Shown one piece after another: positions 27,188 to 37,495 of a stretch of DNA of 64,000 nucleotides. Position numbers and translations under genes: made by a program. Source of the stretch: an uncultured Gelidibacter sp. Its GTDB lineage: Bacteria; Bacteroidota; Bacteroidia; Flavobacteriales; Flavobacteriaceae. The stretch is from positions 124,001-188,000 of the forward strand of contig NZ_CANMTE010000001.1 in NCBI RefSeq assembly GCF_947500795.1, given 5' to 3'. Position 1 is the stretch's first letter. Each line of letters starts with the position of its first letter. The notes under the pieces are model-generated. The model saw only the letters and a program-made list of their open reading frames with translations. It was not told the origin of the DNA and did no database searches.

Positions 27188-28288
27188 ATGAATTCAAAAG
27201 TTATAAGTACTAAGGAACTTGCAAAGGCAGATCCTGTCTTTGGACAACTTTCTTTTGATGATCACGAACAAATTGTTTTTTGCAACGACAAAGATACTGG
27301 TTTAAAAGCAATAATAGGTATTCATAATACGGTTTTAGGACCAGCTCTTGGTGGTACTAGAATGTGGAATTATGCTAATGAATGGGAAGCATTAAATGAT
27401 GTATTGAGGCTCTCTAGAGGGATGACTTTTAAATCAGCTATTACTGGCTTGAATTTGGGGGGTGGAAAAGCCGTTATTATTGGGGATGCTAAAACCCAAA
27501 AAACACCTGAATTGATGCGTAAATTCGGTGAGTTTGTACACTCCTTAAGCGGTAAATATATTACGGCTGAAGATGTTGGGATGACCACTGAAGATATGGA
27601 TACGGTAAGAGAAGTGACGCCTTATGTTACTGGAATTTCCGAAAGTAAAGGTGGCGCAGGCAATCCATCTCCAATTACAGCGTATGGTGTTTTTATGGGA
27701 ATGAAAGCTGCCGCTAAATATAAATTTGGCTCCGATGTTTTAGAAGATAAATCAGTATTTGTACAAGGTATTGGTAATGTTGGCGAAGCTTTAGTGGAAC
27801 ACTTGGTAAATGAAGGTGCAAAAGTGACCATTACAGATATTAGCCAAGAACGCATGGAAAATGTGAAAAGTAAATATGGTGTCACTATATATACAGGTAA
27901 TGATTTTTATAGTGAACCTATGGATATTTATGCGCCTTGTGCACTTGGAGCTACCATAAATGATGACACAATCAATAAAATTAAAGCGAAAGTTATTGCA
28001 GGTGCGGCTAACAACCAATTAGCTGAAGATAGACATGGAGTAATGTTGCAAGAAAAAGGAATTGTATATGCTCCGGATTTTCTGATCAACGCCGGAGGCA
28101 TCATTAATGTCTATGCTGAACTTGAAAACTATGGTAAACAAGAGATAATCCGTAGAACGGAAAATATATACAATACAACTTTAGAGATCTTAGAGCGTGC
28201 GGCAACAAATGGTGTTACAACTAATGTGGCAGCGGTAAATATTGCTAAAGAGCGTATTGCAAAACGAAAAAGCGAAGATTCAAAATAA
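27188..28288 (+). CDS. Leucine/valine dehydrogenase-like amino acid dehydrogenase
   Basis: The 366-residue protein has the Glu/Leu/Phe/Val dehydrogenase core. NLGGGKAVI (about residue 86) has the catalytic lysine, ITAEDVGMTTEDM follows, and GNPSPITAYGVFMGMKAA precedes the NAD-binding GIGNVGEAL (about 196). The blocks are closest to leucine dehydrogenases, which deaminate branched-chain amino acids to 2-oxo acids with NAD+. HMG-CoA lyase at 38.4 kb would act further down leucine degradation. The gene ends before a terminator hairpin. Confidence 0.9.
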   Translation: MNSKVISTKELAKADPVFGQLSFDDHEQIVFCNDKDTGLKAIIGIHNTVLGPALGGTRMWNYANEWEALNDVLRLSRGMTFKSAITGLNLGGGKAVIIGDAKTQKTPELMRKFGEFVHSLSGKYITAEDVGMTTEDMDTVREVTPYVTGISESKGGAGNPSPITAYGVFMGMKAAAKYKFGSDVLEDKSVFVQGIGNVGEALVEHLVNEGAKVTITDISQERMENVKSKYGVTIYTGNDFYSEPMDIYAPCALGATINDDTINKIKAKVIAGAANNQLAEDRHGVMLQEKGIVYAPDFLINAGGIINVYAELENYGKQEIIRRTENIYNTTLEILERAATNGVTTNVAAVNIAKERIAKRKSEDSK

Positions 28289-28312
28289 GGTAATATATCT
28301 TAGAAATTTGTT

Positions 28313-28340
28313 TTGAAGTTATAAATTAATACTATTTTTG
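28313..28340 (+). promoter_or_regulatory. Candidate nusB promoter (TTG-N17-TATTTTTG)
   Basis: TTG (28313-28315) and TATTTTTG (28333-28340) are separated by 17 bases. Transcription would begin at or inside the hairpin that follows and precede the nusB ATG by about 50 bases. Confidence 0.5.
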
Positions 28341-28342
28341 CA

Positions 28343-28376
28343 GGGCGAAAAGTCAAATAGACTTTTCGCCCTTTTT
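28343..28376 (+). terminator. Terminator-type hairpin between the dehydrogenase gene and nusB
   Basis: A perfect 12-bp stem GGGCGAAAAGTC / GACTTTTCGCCC with a five-base loop is followed by five T. It can terminate the upstream gene; since a promoter box lies immediately upstream, it may also be within the nusB leader. Confidence 0.85.
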
Positions 28377-28396
28377 AATTTAATAAGTTCTTACAA

Positions 28397-29341
28397 ATGC
28401 TAAATAGAAGACATATTCGTATTAAAGTGATGCAAACCCTTTATGCGTTTAAAGGTGGAGAAAGTGATGATTTCCACAAAGATGAGCGATTCTTGCTTCA
28501 AAGTCTTGATCACATGTATGATTTACACCTCTTAATGTTGTCGCTTTTAATTGAAGTGCAAAAACGCGCAGAGGATCATCAGGAGAAATCCCAACGTAAA
28601 ATTTTAGCAACCAAAGAAGACAAAAATCCCAACACAAAATTTATTAATAACGAAGTTTTACAACTCTTAAGAGAAGACAGATCGCTTCAAATTGAGATTG
28701 AAAAACGAAAAGTAGATTATTGGTATCTCGATTTTGAGTATGTCGATATTATCTTTAAAAGTATCGTGGAAAGTGAGTTGTATAAAGATTATATGGCTAC
28801 CACTGTTTCTACCTTTAAAGAAGATAGGAACTTTATAGCGGATGTGTTTAGTGAAATCATTGCGCCTAATGAGAAGCTTTACGATTATATTGAGGATAAG
28901 AGATTGACTTGGTTAGACGATTTACCGGTTGTAAATACGGGAATTCTGAAACTGCTGAGCAAAGTAAAGAAAGAGAACAGTGCCATCTACTTTACACCAA
29001 AGCTTTTTAAAGACACGGAAGATAAGGAGTTTGCTACGACGTTGTTTAAGAAAACGGTTCTTAATAAATCGAAGTTTAACGAAGAAATTGCGGCTAAAAC
29101 CAAAAACTGGGATGCTGATCGTATTGCTAGTTTAGATGCGGTTTTACTTCAAATGGCAATTTGTGAATTTCAAAAATTCCCATCCATCCCTGTAAAGGTA
29201 ACCATCAATGAATATATTGATATTGCAAAAGAATATTCGACGCCTAAAAGTAGTTTCTTCATCAATGGTATTTTAGATAAAATTGTTAAGGAATACACTG
29301 AAAAAGGCGAGTTAAATAAAATAGGACGAGGGTTGATGTAA
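28397..29341 (+). CDS. nusB: Transcription antitermination factor NusB, long Bacteroidota form
   Basis: The C-terminal 120 residues match NusB: DADRIASLDAVLLQMAICEF and IPVKVTINEYIDIAKEY with SFFINGILDKI. NusB with NusE forms the boxA-binding antitermination complex needed for rRNA transcription. The 314 residues exceed the 139 of E. coli NusB because of an N-terminal helical extension that is normal in Bacteroidota. DUF1573 and yajC follow on the same strand. Confidence 0.92.
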   Translation: MLNRRHIRIKVMQTLYAFKGGESDDFHKDERFLLQSLDHMYDLHLLMLSLLIEVQKRAEDHQEKSQRKILATKEDKNPNTKFINNEVLQLLREDRSLQIEIEKRKVDYWYLDFEYVDIIFKSIVESELYKDYMATTVSTFKEDRNFIADVFSEIIAPNEKLYDYIEDKRLTWLDDLPVVNTGILKLLSKVKKENSAIYFTPKLFKDTEDKEFATTLFKKTVLNKSKFNEEIAAKTKNWDADRIASLDAVLLQMAICEFQKFPSIPVKVTINEYIDIAKEYSTPKSSFFINGILDKIVKEYTEKGELNKIGRGLM

Positions 29342-29409
29342 TAAGAAATTATTGCTATTTTTACATTCTCATATTTTATTTGAATTAAACATTTAAAAAA
29401 AAGAGTATA

Positions 29410-29958
29410 ATGAAAAAAATAATGTTAGGTGTTAGCGCACTATGTATGGTAGCTTTTATGTCTTGTAAAGAAGATGCTACAGCAAAAATCAAATCGGAAA
29501 ATGTAGCTGAAGCTGCAGAAAGAGATGCTAATTCAGGAAATTTCGCAGTAATCGAATTTGAAGAAACTGAACACGACTTTGGAACTATTAAAAATGGAAC
29601 TCCAGTAGAAACTGTATTTAAATATAAAAATACTGGTACATCTCCATTAGTTGTTAGTGATATTAAAAGTACTTGCGGTTGTACAGTACCATCAGATTGG
29701 ACAAGACAAGTTGCTCCTGGAGAAACTGGTGAGTTCAATGTAAAGTTTGACGGTAAAGGAAATGGAATGGTTACAAAATCAATCACCATGTCAACCAATA
29801 CTGAAAAAGGATCAGAAACAGTAAGAATTAAAGCAATGGTAGAAGGTGATGCTGGTTCAGTACAACCTGCTGCACAAGGAAACGTTCAATCTATCATGCA
29901 ACAACCAGCTGTTAAATCAAGCACACAACCTGGCCACGAAGGTCATAATCACGACTAA
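29410..29958 (+). CDS. DUF1573 lipoprotein
   Basis: The 182-residue protein begins with a lipoprotein signal (MVAFMSC, Cys20) and has a DUF1573 Ig-like domain with HDFGTIKNGTPVETVFKYKN and the motif STCGCTVPSDW containing the paired cysteines. This domain is abundant in Bacteroidota envelopes; function is unknown. A Gln/Pro-rich tail ends with GHEGHNHD, a small His cluster. It is 16 bases before yajC, so the two are probably co-transcribed. Confidence 0.88.
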   Translation: MKKIMLGVSALCMVAFMSCKEDATAKIKSENVAEAAERDANSGNFAVIEFEETEHDFGTIKNGTPVETVFKYKNTGTSPLVVSDIKSTCGCTVPSDWTRQVAPGETGEFNVKFDGKGNGMVTKSITMSTNTEKGSETVRIKAMVEGDAGSVQPAAQGNVQSIMQQPAVKSSTQPGHEGHNHD

Positions 29959-29974
29959 TAATAATTAAGAATTA

Positions 29975-30280
29975 ATGGGAGAAGGAATAAGTTCATTTTT
30001 GCCTTTTATAGCAATGTTTGCTGTAGTGTATTTTTTTATGATTGCACCACAAATGAAACGTGCCAAAAAGGAGAAAAAGTTTGCAAGTGAATTAAAAAGA
30101 GGCGACAGAGTAATTACCAAAAGCGGAATGCACGGTAAAATTGTTGACCTAAATGATAAAGATGGCAGTTGTGTTATTGAAACGTTGGCTGGAAAGATCA
30201 AGTTTGATCGTTCTGCAATTTCAATGGAATTGAGTAGCAAGCTTATGGCTGACTCAGCAGCAACTACTACAACAAAATAA
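29975..30280 (+). CDS. yajC: YajC, Sec translocase accessory subunit
   Basis: The 101-residue protein has one N-terminal membrane helix (about residues 5-24, ending FFMIAPQMKRAKKEKK) and the conserved cytoplasmic block LKRGDRVITKSGMHGKIVDL. YajC joins SecDF in the Sec complex. A terminator follows directly. It lies downstream of nusB and DUF1573, an order common in Bacteroidota. Confidence 0.93.
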   Translation: MGEGISSFLPFIAMFAVVYFFMIAPQMKRAKKEKKFASELKRGDRVITKSGMHGKIVDLNDKDGSCVIETLAGKIKFDRSAISMELSSKLMADSAATTTTK

Positions 30281-30298
30281 TTTTTATTTATTGAATTT

Positions 30299-30328
30299 AA
30301 AAAAGCCACTGTAAAGTGGCTTTTTTTT
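30299..30328. terminator. Bidirectional terminator
   Basis: AAAAGCCACT / AGTGGCTTTT form a 10-bp stem with a GTAA loop and a T-run. It separates yajC from the convergent YdeI-like gene. Confidence 0.88.
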
Positions 30329-30331
30329 GTT

Positions 30332-30928
30332 TTAACAATTTTTGTATTTGTCGTGAAGTCCGACGCCTTTTAAAATCATCGGTTTTATTTTTTCCAATCT
30401 GGAAAGTTTAGTAGCATCGCGTTTTGCCGTTTCAATATGGTCAGCGTATTCTCTCTGTTTTCCTGGTGTGAGCTTTTTAAAGGACTCCTTTAACTCTGCA
30501 TCTTCTTCAAATGCCTCCTTTAAGAACTCCGGAAGAGCCACGGTTTTGCCTTTGCGTTCAGGTTGTAATTCCTTCCCCAGTTGCTGATTGTCGATGGCTT
30601 CTTTTACGTAAGCCAACACTGATGATTTATCAATGTCTTCTACAGAATTAAATCGCATTTGTCGTAAGCCTTTGGTTTTCTCTTGAGCTTGTTCCAACAA
30701 CTTTTTTTCGTCTTTTAAAAAGACACCGTTAAAGAACCAAATGCAGAAATGGTTTTTAAACGCACCAAGGCCCAACACATTTTTTCCGTTAAGGGAGTAT
30801 ACTGGAGCATTCCATTTTAAAGTTTCCTCCAATTCAGTAGAAGTGATAATTTCTCGTAAAATTTGAAGCGCTTCACTAAAATGCGCATGAACTTCAAAAT
30901 AGTCTTCAACAGAATTTACTTTTTGCAT
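30332..30928 (-). CDS. YdeI/OmdA-family protein with DUF1801 domain
   Basis: The 198-residue protein has an N-terminal DUF1801 domain (ELEETLKWNAPVYSLNGKNV, FKNHFCIWFFNG) and a C-terminal OmdA-type block (FLKEAFEEDAELKESFKKL then GKQREYADHIETAKRD). The family has been linked to bacteriocin resistance and stress, but the mechanism is unknown. The gene stands alone. Confidence 0.85.
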   Translation of the reverse strand: MQKVNSVEDYFEVHAHFSEALQILREIITSTELEETLKWNAPVYSLNGKNVLGLGAFKNHFCIWFFNGVFLKDEKKLLEQAQEKTKGLRQMRFNSVEDIDKSSVLAYVKEAIDNQQLGKELQPERKGKTVALPEFLKEAFEEDAELKESFKKLTPGKQREYADHIETAKRDATKLSRLEKIKPMILKGVGLHDKYKNC

Positions 30929-31016
30929 AAGGTGCTTTTTAATTAAAAATTTGTCGTCTTCTTAAAATCTGCAATCAATTATTGAATAGAATCAAAACCG
31001 AAAGCAACTCAGTATT

Positions 31017-32255
31017 TTACTGCTTTAATGCTGTCAATTCTGCAATCTTACAAATTACCATCGTAGCTTTAATCATACTTTCAACAGGAACATATTCATA
31101 ACGTCCGTGGAAATTATGACCTCCCGCAAAGATGTTAGGGCATGGTAAGCCCATATAACTTAATTGAGAACCGTCAGTTCCACCGCGTATTGGTTTGATG
31201 ATAGGTTTGATATTAAGAGCAAGCATCGCTTCTTCTGCAATATCTACAATGTGCATTACCGGTTCAATTTTCTCTTTCATATTGAAATATTGATCCTTAA
31301 TATCTATCGTAACCACTTCACGCTCATATTGCGTGTTCAAATCGAAAGTCAATTGGCGCATGGCTTCTTTTCTGGCGTTGAAATGGTCCTTGTTGTGGTC
31401 TCTAATAATATATTTTAAAACCGTCTCATCAACACTGCCATCAATGCTTGCAAGGTGGAAGAATCCTTGGTAATCCTCAGTATGCTCAGGCGTTTCCAAC
31501 ATAGGAAGCGAGTTGATAAACTCAGTAGCAATGTACATGGAGTTGATCATTTTGCCTTTTGCATAACCAGGATGTACAATTTTACCTTGAATTTTCACTG
31601 TTGCACCCGCCGCATTGAAATTCTCATATTCCAATTCGCCAATTTGACTACCGTCCATGGTGTAAGCCCATTCAGCGCCGAATTTCTCTACGTCAAATTT
31701 ATGAGCCCCACGACCGATTTCTTCATCTGGAGTAAAACCTACACGAATTTCGCCGTGCTTAATTTCAGGATGCTGAATGAGGTACTCCATTGCAGATACA
31801 ATCTCAGTAATTCCTGCTTTATCATCCGCACCTAAAAGCGTAGTTCCATCAGTGGTGATGAGTGTTTGACCTGTATATTGTAATAAATCATCAAACAAAT
31901 CAGGCGATAGAATAATGTCTTGCTCAGCATTTAAAACGATGTCTTTGCCATCATAATTCTCAATAATCTGTGGTTTGACATTCGCTCCTGTAAAATCTGG
32001 CGACGTATCAAAATGAGATACAAATCCAATTACAGGCACCTCATGGTCCACATTACTGGGTAAGGTTGCCATGATATATGCATTCTGATCAATGGAAACG
32101 TCTTTCATGCCAATAGCAGTGAGCTCTTTAACCAGCGCATGTGCTAAATCCCACTGTTTTTCAGTGCTCGGCGTAGTATCTGAATTAGGATCAGACTCAG
32201 TGTCAATAGTGACGTAACTTATAAATCTATCAATGATGTGTTTTTTGTCAATCAT
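31017..32255 (-). CDS. pepT: Peptidase T (M20 tripeptidase)
   Basis: The 412-residue protein has the M20 metal sites: SHFDTSPDF (about residue 80), [10 protein letters not shown] (about 142), [13 protein letters not shown] (about 175) and the C-terminal [15 protein letters not shown]. The pattern is that of peptidase T, a cytosolic di-zinc aminotripeptidase. Length agrees with the family (about 410). The gene is monocistronic. Confidence 0.95.
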   Translation of the reverse strand: MIDKKHIIDRFISYVTIDTESDPNSDTTPSTEKQWDLAHALVKELTAIGMKDVSIDQNAYIMATLPSNVDHEVPVIGFVSHFDTSPDFTGANVKPQIIENYDGKDIVLNAEQDIILSPDLFDDLLQYTGQTLITTDGTTLLGADDKAGITEIVSAMEYLIQHPEIKHGEIRVGFTPDEEIGRGAHKFDVEKFGAEWAYTMDGSQIGELEYENFNAAGATVKIQGKIVHPGYAKGKMINSMYIATEFINSLPMLETPEHTEDYQGFFHLASIDGSVDETVLKYIIRDHNKDHFNARKEAMRQLTFDLNTQYEREVVTIDIKDQYFNMKEKIEPVMHIVDIAEEAMLALNIKPIIKPIRGGTDGSQLSYMGLPCPNIFAGGHNFHGRYEYVPVESMIKATMVICKIAELTALKQ

Positions 32256-32739
32256 GTTTTTTTTCTTTTACTATGCAAAATAAAGCATATTCAAATGAAC
32301 AATTACAATGTTAAATAAATTTTCAATAAATATCCTCTATTTAACATGGGGTTCTAATTTGTATTATGGAATAAATAAATGTATCAATTCAATTATTTTC
32401 TTATATTTGATTGATATTCTTATGATTATGTAAGTTTTTAAGATAATATGTAATAAAATTGTATAGTCTTTAGCTTATTTAATGAAGATTTTAAATAGTT
32501 GGCTTTTATGTTCATTATGGTTTCGATTCATAGCAAGAACGTTTATTAAATCAACCTACCTTTTTTGCTTCCTAATGCCAACTTTTTATCAGATTTTAAT
32601 TCTGCCCCTTTTATAGTTTTTAAATAATTCAGACGTAAAACAGTGTCCATGTGGATTGCTACAAGTGTTGTACTTGACCATGTAAACTCTTTCGGCGTGT
32701 AAACTGATTTTTAATAATTAATCCTTAATTCAATATATT
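32256..32739. other. Long intergenic region before a TonB receptor gene
   Basis: The 484-base gap between divergent pepT and the TonB receptor gene is very AT-rich. I see no open frame of interest, no hairpin terminator and only one isolated TAnnTTTG match (32402-32409), too far upstream to be a clear promoter. Such long leaders are common for TonB receptor genes, but no regulator site can be named. Confidence 0.4.
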
Positions 32740-35610
32740 ATGAAAAAAAATTACCTTTTATTTTTTCTGATTATGTTTTCCTATTCATTGTATGCCCAAA
32801 AAGTGACGGGTATTGTGAAAGATGAGAACGACCAAGCCTTAAGTGGTGTCACCATTATGGTTAAAGGCACTTTAGCGGGCACAATTTCTGATTTTGATGG
32901 TAAATACGAAGTAAATGCTGATATAGGAGACAAGTTGATTTTTTCCTATGTCGGTTATAATTCGCAAGAGATTACCGTAGAAGGTACTACGCTTAATGTA
33001 GCCATGAAGCCTGGAGTATCCTTAAATGAAATTGTACTCGTGGGGAGTAGAAATCCTGCAAGGACTGCCGTTAATTCCTTAGCACCAGTAGATGTAATTG
33101 ACGTTTCTGAGCTTGTAGCAAGTAGTCCGCAAGTCAACTTGAATCAAATTTTAAATTTCGTAGCACCTTCTTTTTCATCCAATACGCAAACAATTGCTGA
33201 TGGGACGGATCATATTGATCCTGCTTCTTTAAGGGGCCTCGGTCCAGATCAGGTATTGGTGCTTATTAACGGGAAACGACGCCATACATCATCTTTGGTT
33301 AATGTGAATGGAACCTTTGGAAGGGGAAGTGTCGGAACCGATTTAAACGCGATTCCTACAGCGGCTATTAGACGTATTGAAGTGTTAAGAGATGGTGCTG
33401 CTGCGCAATATGGTAGTGATGCCATTGCAGGGGTGATCAATATTGTACTTGACAATGCGACTAACGAATTAAAATTGAATGTGACCACAGGCGCTCATTT
33501 TACTAAAAATGCGAATGAACAAACTGGCGGCGTGGATGGTGCAACAACCAATATTAGTGCTAATTATGGTTTGAAGATAGGGGAGAGAGGCGGTTACATC
33601 AACTTCACTGGAGATTTTGATTACAGAGATGATTATAATCGTATGAAAGAGTGGGAAGGAACTATTTTTAATAAATATAATACGATAGAGCGCTTAGCTT
33701 CCGCAGAGGGTTACGATCTTACTAAACTATTGGATAATGATGTCAGTGATGTGATTAAATACGGAAATCAAGCAGGTTTTAACCTCGATCCAAATGCGAC
33801 AAAAGCAGAACTTGGGCCTATTTTGAAAATCGATAATACGGCGGCTGAATTGGCCAGTAGAAACCTAACGCGATCAGATTTTAACATGCGCGTTGGACAA
33901 TCTCAAGTGAGAGGAGGGCGATTCTTTGCAAACTTTTCTTTACCGTTAGATGATAATGGGTCTGAAGTCTATTCTTTTGGAGGTTTGAGTTCCCGTACTG
34001 GTAATTCTGCAGGGTTTTATCGTCTGCCTAACCAAAGTAGAACGTATACTCCAGCTTATATCAACGGGTTTTTACCAGAAATCAATTCCACCCTTACAGA
34101 TCAATCACTTTCTGTTGGTGTAAAAGGTAAAATAGGGGATTGGAATGCTGATTTCAGTAACACCTATGGTAAAAACGCATTTCTATATACTATTGGAAAC
34201 ACGTTTAATGCATCCTTACAAAATGCATCTCCAACAACGTTTGATGCGGGTGGCTTTAACTTTTCTCAAAACACAGTTAATTTAGATCTGAATCATTTTT
34301 ATGAGGATATATTTTCTGGGCTTAACGTTGCGTTTGGAGCAGAATATCGTCTTGAAAACTATCAAATAGTTGCAGGAGAAGCAGCTTCGTACTTACAATA
34401 TACTGCCCAAGGCGAGGGTATTACATTGGCCAGTCAGCAACCTTCCTTAGACTTCTTTGGTAATCCAAGACCGGGTGGCGCACAAGTGTTCCCAGGCTTT
34501 AGTCCGAAAAACGAAGTCAATAGAGGTCGCAATAGTATTGCAGGATATGTCGATTTTGAAGCTGATATTACGGAATCCTTCTTGTTGAGTTTTGCTTCCC
34601 GATTTGAGGATTACTCTGATTTTGGATCGACCATTAATTTCAAACTGGCAGCACTTTTAAAAGTGAATGAAAGCTTGAATTTAAGAATCGCAGGTAATAC
34701 CGGATTTAGAGCACCTTCATTACATCAATTAAATTTCAATTCTACATCTACTATCTTTGATCAAGCAGGAAATCCACAGGAAGTGGGAACTTTTGCGAAT
34801 GATAGCCGTGCGGCAAAATTGTTGGGAATTCCAGAACTTAAGCAAGAAACTTCAAAAAGTTTAAGTCTAGGTTTTACAATGAAATTGCCTGACGCAGGAA
34901 TTAATATAACCGTGGATGGTTATTATGTAGGTATTGATGATAGAGTGGTTTATACAGGTCAATTTGTGGGCCCTGGTACAGGTACAGAATTGGATCGATT
35001 GTTAGCGCAAGCCAATGCAACGGCGGCTTCCTTTTTTGCTAATGCCATTGATACCGAATCTAAGGGGTTGGATTTAGTTTTTACCCATAGAATGAGTCTT
35101 GGTGCTAATATGTTGCTTAAAAATGATTTGGCAGCAACATTCTCAAAAACCAAAAAAGTGGGAGCCATAAACGCATCTCGCGTTTTGGAAGATGCTGGTT
35201 TAGTGAACACTTATTTCGCAGAAGATAGCCGCATATACTTAGAGGAGGCAGTGCCGAATACAAAAGTAAACTTATCACATACTTTGAGTTCTGGCGATTT
35301 TAACTTTTTCCTACGTAACGTGTATTTTGGAGAAGTTACTGAAGCAACAACCATCGTAGCGTTTCAGGAGGTGTTAAGTTCAAAAATAGTCACAGATCTT
35401 TCTGTAGGATATAAATTTGCAGATAGTTTTATGCTTACCGTTGGGGCTAATAATTTGTTCGATATTTATCCGGATCGTCTTGGTAAGGACCTTGATGGCA
35501 AAGGGAATAATAATCGTAGTGAAGGCCGTTTCGATTGGTCACGAAGAGCACAGCAATTTGGAATGGGCGGACGATTTTTATTTGCAAGACTAAGCTTTAA
35601 CTTTAAATAA
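32740..35610 (+). CDS. TonB-dependent outer-membrane receptor with N-terminal carboxypeptidase-like domain
   Basis: The 956-residue protein has a signal peptide (to about residue 19), a CarboxypepD_reg-like domain ([17 protein letters not shown], about 23-100) and a plug. The plug includes [19 protein letters not shown] and [20 protein letters not shown]; a long beta-barrel follows, ending in a C-terminal aromatic/Phe-rich strand (RLSFNFK). No SusD partner follows, so a siderophore, cofactor or small-molecule ligand is more likely than a polysaccharide. It is monocistronic with a terminator after it. Confidence 0.92.
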   Translation: MKKNYLLFFLIMFSYSLYAQKVTGIVKDENDQALSGVTIMVKGTLAGTISDFDGKYEVNADIGDKLIFSYVGYNSQEITVEGTTLNVAMKPGVSLNEIVLVGSRNPARTAVNSLAPVDVIDVSELVASSPQVNLNQILNFVAPSFSSNTQTIADGTDHIDPASLRGLGPDQVLVLINGKRRHTSSLVNVNGTFGRGSVGTDLNAIPTAAIRRIEVLRDGAAAQYGSDAIAGVINIVLDNATNELKLNVTTGAHFTKNANEQTGGVDGATTNISANYGLKIGERGGYINFTGDFDYRDDYNRMKEWEGTIFNKYNTIERLASAEGYDLTKLLDNDVSDVIKYGNQAGFNLDPNATKAELGPILKIDNTAAELASRNLTRSDFNMRVGQSQVRGGRFFANFSLPLDDNGSEVYSFGGLSSRTGNSAGFYRLPNQSRTYTPAYINGFLPEINSTLTDQSLSVGVKGKIGDWNADFSNTYGKNAFLYTIGNTFNASLQNASPTTFDAGGFNFSQNTVNLDLNHFYEDIFSGLNVAFGAEYRLENYQIVAGEAASYLQYTAQGEGITLASQQPSLDFFGNPRPGGAQVFPGFSPKNEVNRGRNSIAGYVDFEADITESFLLSFASRFEDYSDFGSTINFKLAALLKVNESLNLRIAGNTGFRAPSLHQLNFNSTSTIFDQAGNPQEVGTFANDSRAAKLLGIPELKQETSKSLSLGFTMKLPDAGINITVDGYYVGIDDRVVYTGQFVGPGTGTELDRLLAQANATAASFFANAIDTESKGLDLVFTHRMSLGANMLLKNDLAATFSKTKKVGAINASRVLEDAGLVNTYFAEDSRIYLEEAVPNTKVNLSHTLSSGDFNFFLRNVYFGEVTEATTIVAFQEVLSSKIVTDLSVGYKFADSFMLTVGANNLFDIYPDRLGKDLDGKGNNNRSEGRFDWSRRAQQFGMGGRFLFARLSFNFK

Positions 35611-35631
35611 ATTTTTTTAATGATTCACTTT

Positions 35632-35661
35632 AAAAACTACCCTATATTTGGGTAGTTTTTT
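35632..35661 (+). terminator. Terminator after the TonB receptor gene
   Basis: AAAAACTACCC and GGGTAGTTTTT form an 11-bp stem around a seven-base loop with a T-run. The tail runs straight into the pyrD promoter box. Confidence 0.88.
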
Positions 35662-35668
35662 ATTTTTG
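35661..35668 (+). promoter_or_regulatory. -7 promoter box (TATTTTTG) six bases from the pyrD ATG
   Basis: TATTTTTG matches TAnnTTTG; a box this close to the ATG at 35675 would give a leaderless or nearly leaderless transcript. A -33 TTG at the normal distance is not visible. Confidence 0.4.
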
Positions 35669-35674
35669 TGACCT

Positions 35675-36709
35675 ATGTATAAAACCTTACTTCGACCACT
35701 TCTTTTTTTATTCGATCCGGAATCCGTTCATCATTTCACCTTTAAATTAATAAGGTTTGCCAATACTGTAGGCTTTGGCAGTGTTTTTAAAAGCACCTAT
35801 CAAGTAGCCGATAAGGCTCTTGAACGTCAACTTTTTGGACTAAAATTCCCTAATCCTGTAGGTCTTGCTGCCGGTTTTGATAAGGACGCGAAGCTTTATA
35901 AAGAACTTTCAAATTTAGGTTTCGGTTTTATTGAAATTGGAACCGTGACCCCTAAGCCACAACCTGGTAATGAAAAACCACGCTTATTTAGGCTTAAAGA
36001 AGACTCCGCTATTATCAATAGAATGGGTTTTAATAATGGTGGGGTAGAGGAAGCGGTTGAACGTTTAAAGGAAAATGCTGCGGTGGGTAATAAAAACCGT
36101 GTATTGATTGGTGGCAACATCGGTAAAAATAAGATAACGCCAAATGAAGACGCCGTTAATGATTATATCATCTGCTTTGATGCACTTTTTGATTATGTCG
36201 ATTATTTTGTGGTTAACGTAAGTTCACCAAATACGCCAAACCTTCGTGCGCTACAGGAAAAGAAACCATTGACTGATTTATTGCAAACGCTTCAGAATAA
36301 AAATAATCTAAAGCAAAAACGAAAACCAATTCTTTTAAAAATTGCTCCTGATTTAACTGATGAGCAACTTTTAGATATTATTGATATTGTTAACGTCACC
36401 AAAATTGACGGAGTTATTGCTACCAATACGACTATTTCAAGGGAAGGACTGCAAAGCGAAAATAAAGAGGAAATGGGCGGCTTAAGTGGGCGTCCGTTAA
36501 CAAAAAGATCTACGGAAGTCATTCGGTTTTTAGCTGAGAAAAGCAATAAGGCATTTCCAATTATTGGAGTGGGAGGGATTCATTCGCCAAAAGATGCCTT
36601 AGAAAAATTGGATGCTGGCGCTGATTTAGTACAATTGTATACTGGATTTATTTATGAAGGGCCTCAGTTAATAAAAGATATTAATAACGCAATTTTAAAT
36701 AGGGCATAA
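35675..36709 (+). CDS. pyrD: Dihydroorotate dehydrogenase (quinone), class 2
   Basis: The 344-residue protein has the N-terminal membrane-associated helices of class 2 enzymes ([20 protein letters not shown]). The FMN site follows: [15 protein letters not shown], then [15 protein letters not shown], the catalytic-Ser region [15 protein letters not shown], and [15 protein letters not shown] near the end. It oxidises dihydroorotate to orotate with menaquinone in pyrimidine synthesis. Length agrees with E. coli PyrD (336). Confidence 0.95.
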   Translation: MYKTLLRPLLFLFDPESVHHFTFKLIRFANTVGFGSVFKSTYQVADKALERQLFGLKFPNPVGLAAGFDKDAKLYKELSNLGFGFIEIGTVTPKPQPGNEKPRLFRLKEDSAIINRMGFNNGGVEEAVERLKENAAVGNKNRVLIGGNIGKNKITPNEDAVNDYIICFDALFDYVDYFVVNVSSPNTPNLRALQEKKPLTDLLQTLQNKNNLKQKRKPILLKIAPDLTDEQLLDIIDIVNVTKIDGVIATNTTISREGLQSENKEEMGGLSGRPLTKRSTEVIRFLAEKSNKAFPIIGVGGIHSPKDALEKLDAGADLVQLYTGFIYEGPQLIKDINNAILNRA

Positions 36710-36759
36710 GATGCAATAATGCCAGTTTAGACGTTCAACAATGAACGGTCTAATTTACC

Positions 36760-37374
36760 ATGATAGAAGCTCTCATCTCTTTTTCAGTCGCTACCCTTGC
36801 ATTGGCCATTTCTCCAGGTCCAGATAACATTTATGTGCTCACACAATCGTTGATCAATGGGACTAAAAGCGGTATTGCTACAACGGCAGGATTGATAAGT
36901 GGTTGTATTGTTCACACGACCTTATTAGCCTTCGGAATTTCCGCAATTATCACCACTTCAGAAACACTTTTTTATGGCATAAAAGTTTTAGGAGCTTGTT
37001 ATTTACTCTTCTTAGCTTATAAAGTGTATCAAAGTGATGATGCCATTTTATTAACTACCGATGCACCCAAGAAATCTTATTGGGAACTTTTTAAAACTGG
37101 GGTAATTATGAATTTGCTCAATCCGAAAGTGATGATTTTCTTTTTGGCATTTTTCCCTGGTTTTTTGTGGGATAAAGATGGGAATACGGTGACGCAGTTT
37201 TATGTGTTGGGCATTGTGTTTATGGTGGTGTCCTTTCTGACTTTTAGTAGTATTGCAGTAATGGCTGGACGAATTTCTAATATTATTGTTGAGAAAAAAG
37301 GCGTTGGGGTGTTTTTGAAATGGCTCCAAATACTTGTCTTTGTAGGTATAGCCCTGTACATAATTGCAGTCTAA
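36760..37374 (+). CDS. LysE/RhtB-family amino acid exporter
   Basis: The 204-residue protein has six membrane helices and the family signature SPGPDNIYVLTQSLINGTKS (residues 19-38), followed by the block NLLNPKVMIFFLAFFPGF (about 113-130). The family exports amino acids such as lysine, threonine or homoserine lactone; specificity cannot be told. It is 50 bases after pyrD and may be co-transcribed. Confidence 0.9.
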   Translation: MIEALISFSVATLALAISPGPDNIYVLTQSLINGTKSGIATTAGLISGCIVHTTLLAFGISAIITTSETLFYGIKVLGACYLLFLAYKVYQSDDAILLTTDAPKKSYWELFKTGVIMNLLNPKVMIFFLAFFPGFLWDKDGNTVTQFYVLGIVFMVVSFLTFSSIAVMAGRISNIIVEKKGVGVFLKWLQILVFVGIALYIIAV

Positions 37375-37495
37375 ATAACATCGCTTTAAGTGTAAATGTC
37401 TGTAAATCATATTTTTAAAATGTGATTCTTGGGTTTTTGGTATTGCTTATGTGTATGAAATGCTGTACATTAGTCTTTAACTCAAGTAAGCACTT

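Noticed and set aside
29385-29798. Minus-strand frame of 137 residues opposite the DUF1573 gene
   Set aside because: The plus-strand gene has a lipoprotein signal and a conserved domain; the antisense frame is a codon-use shadow.
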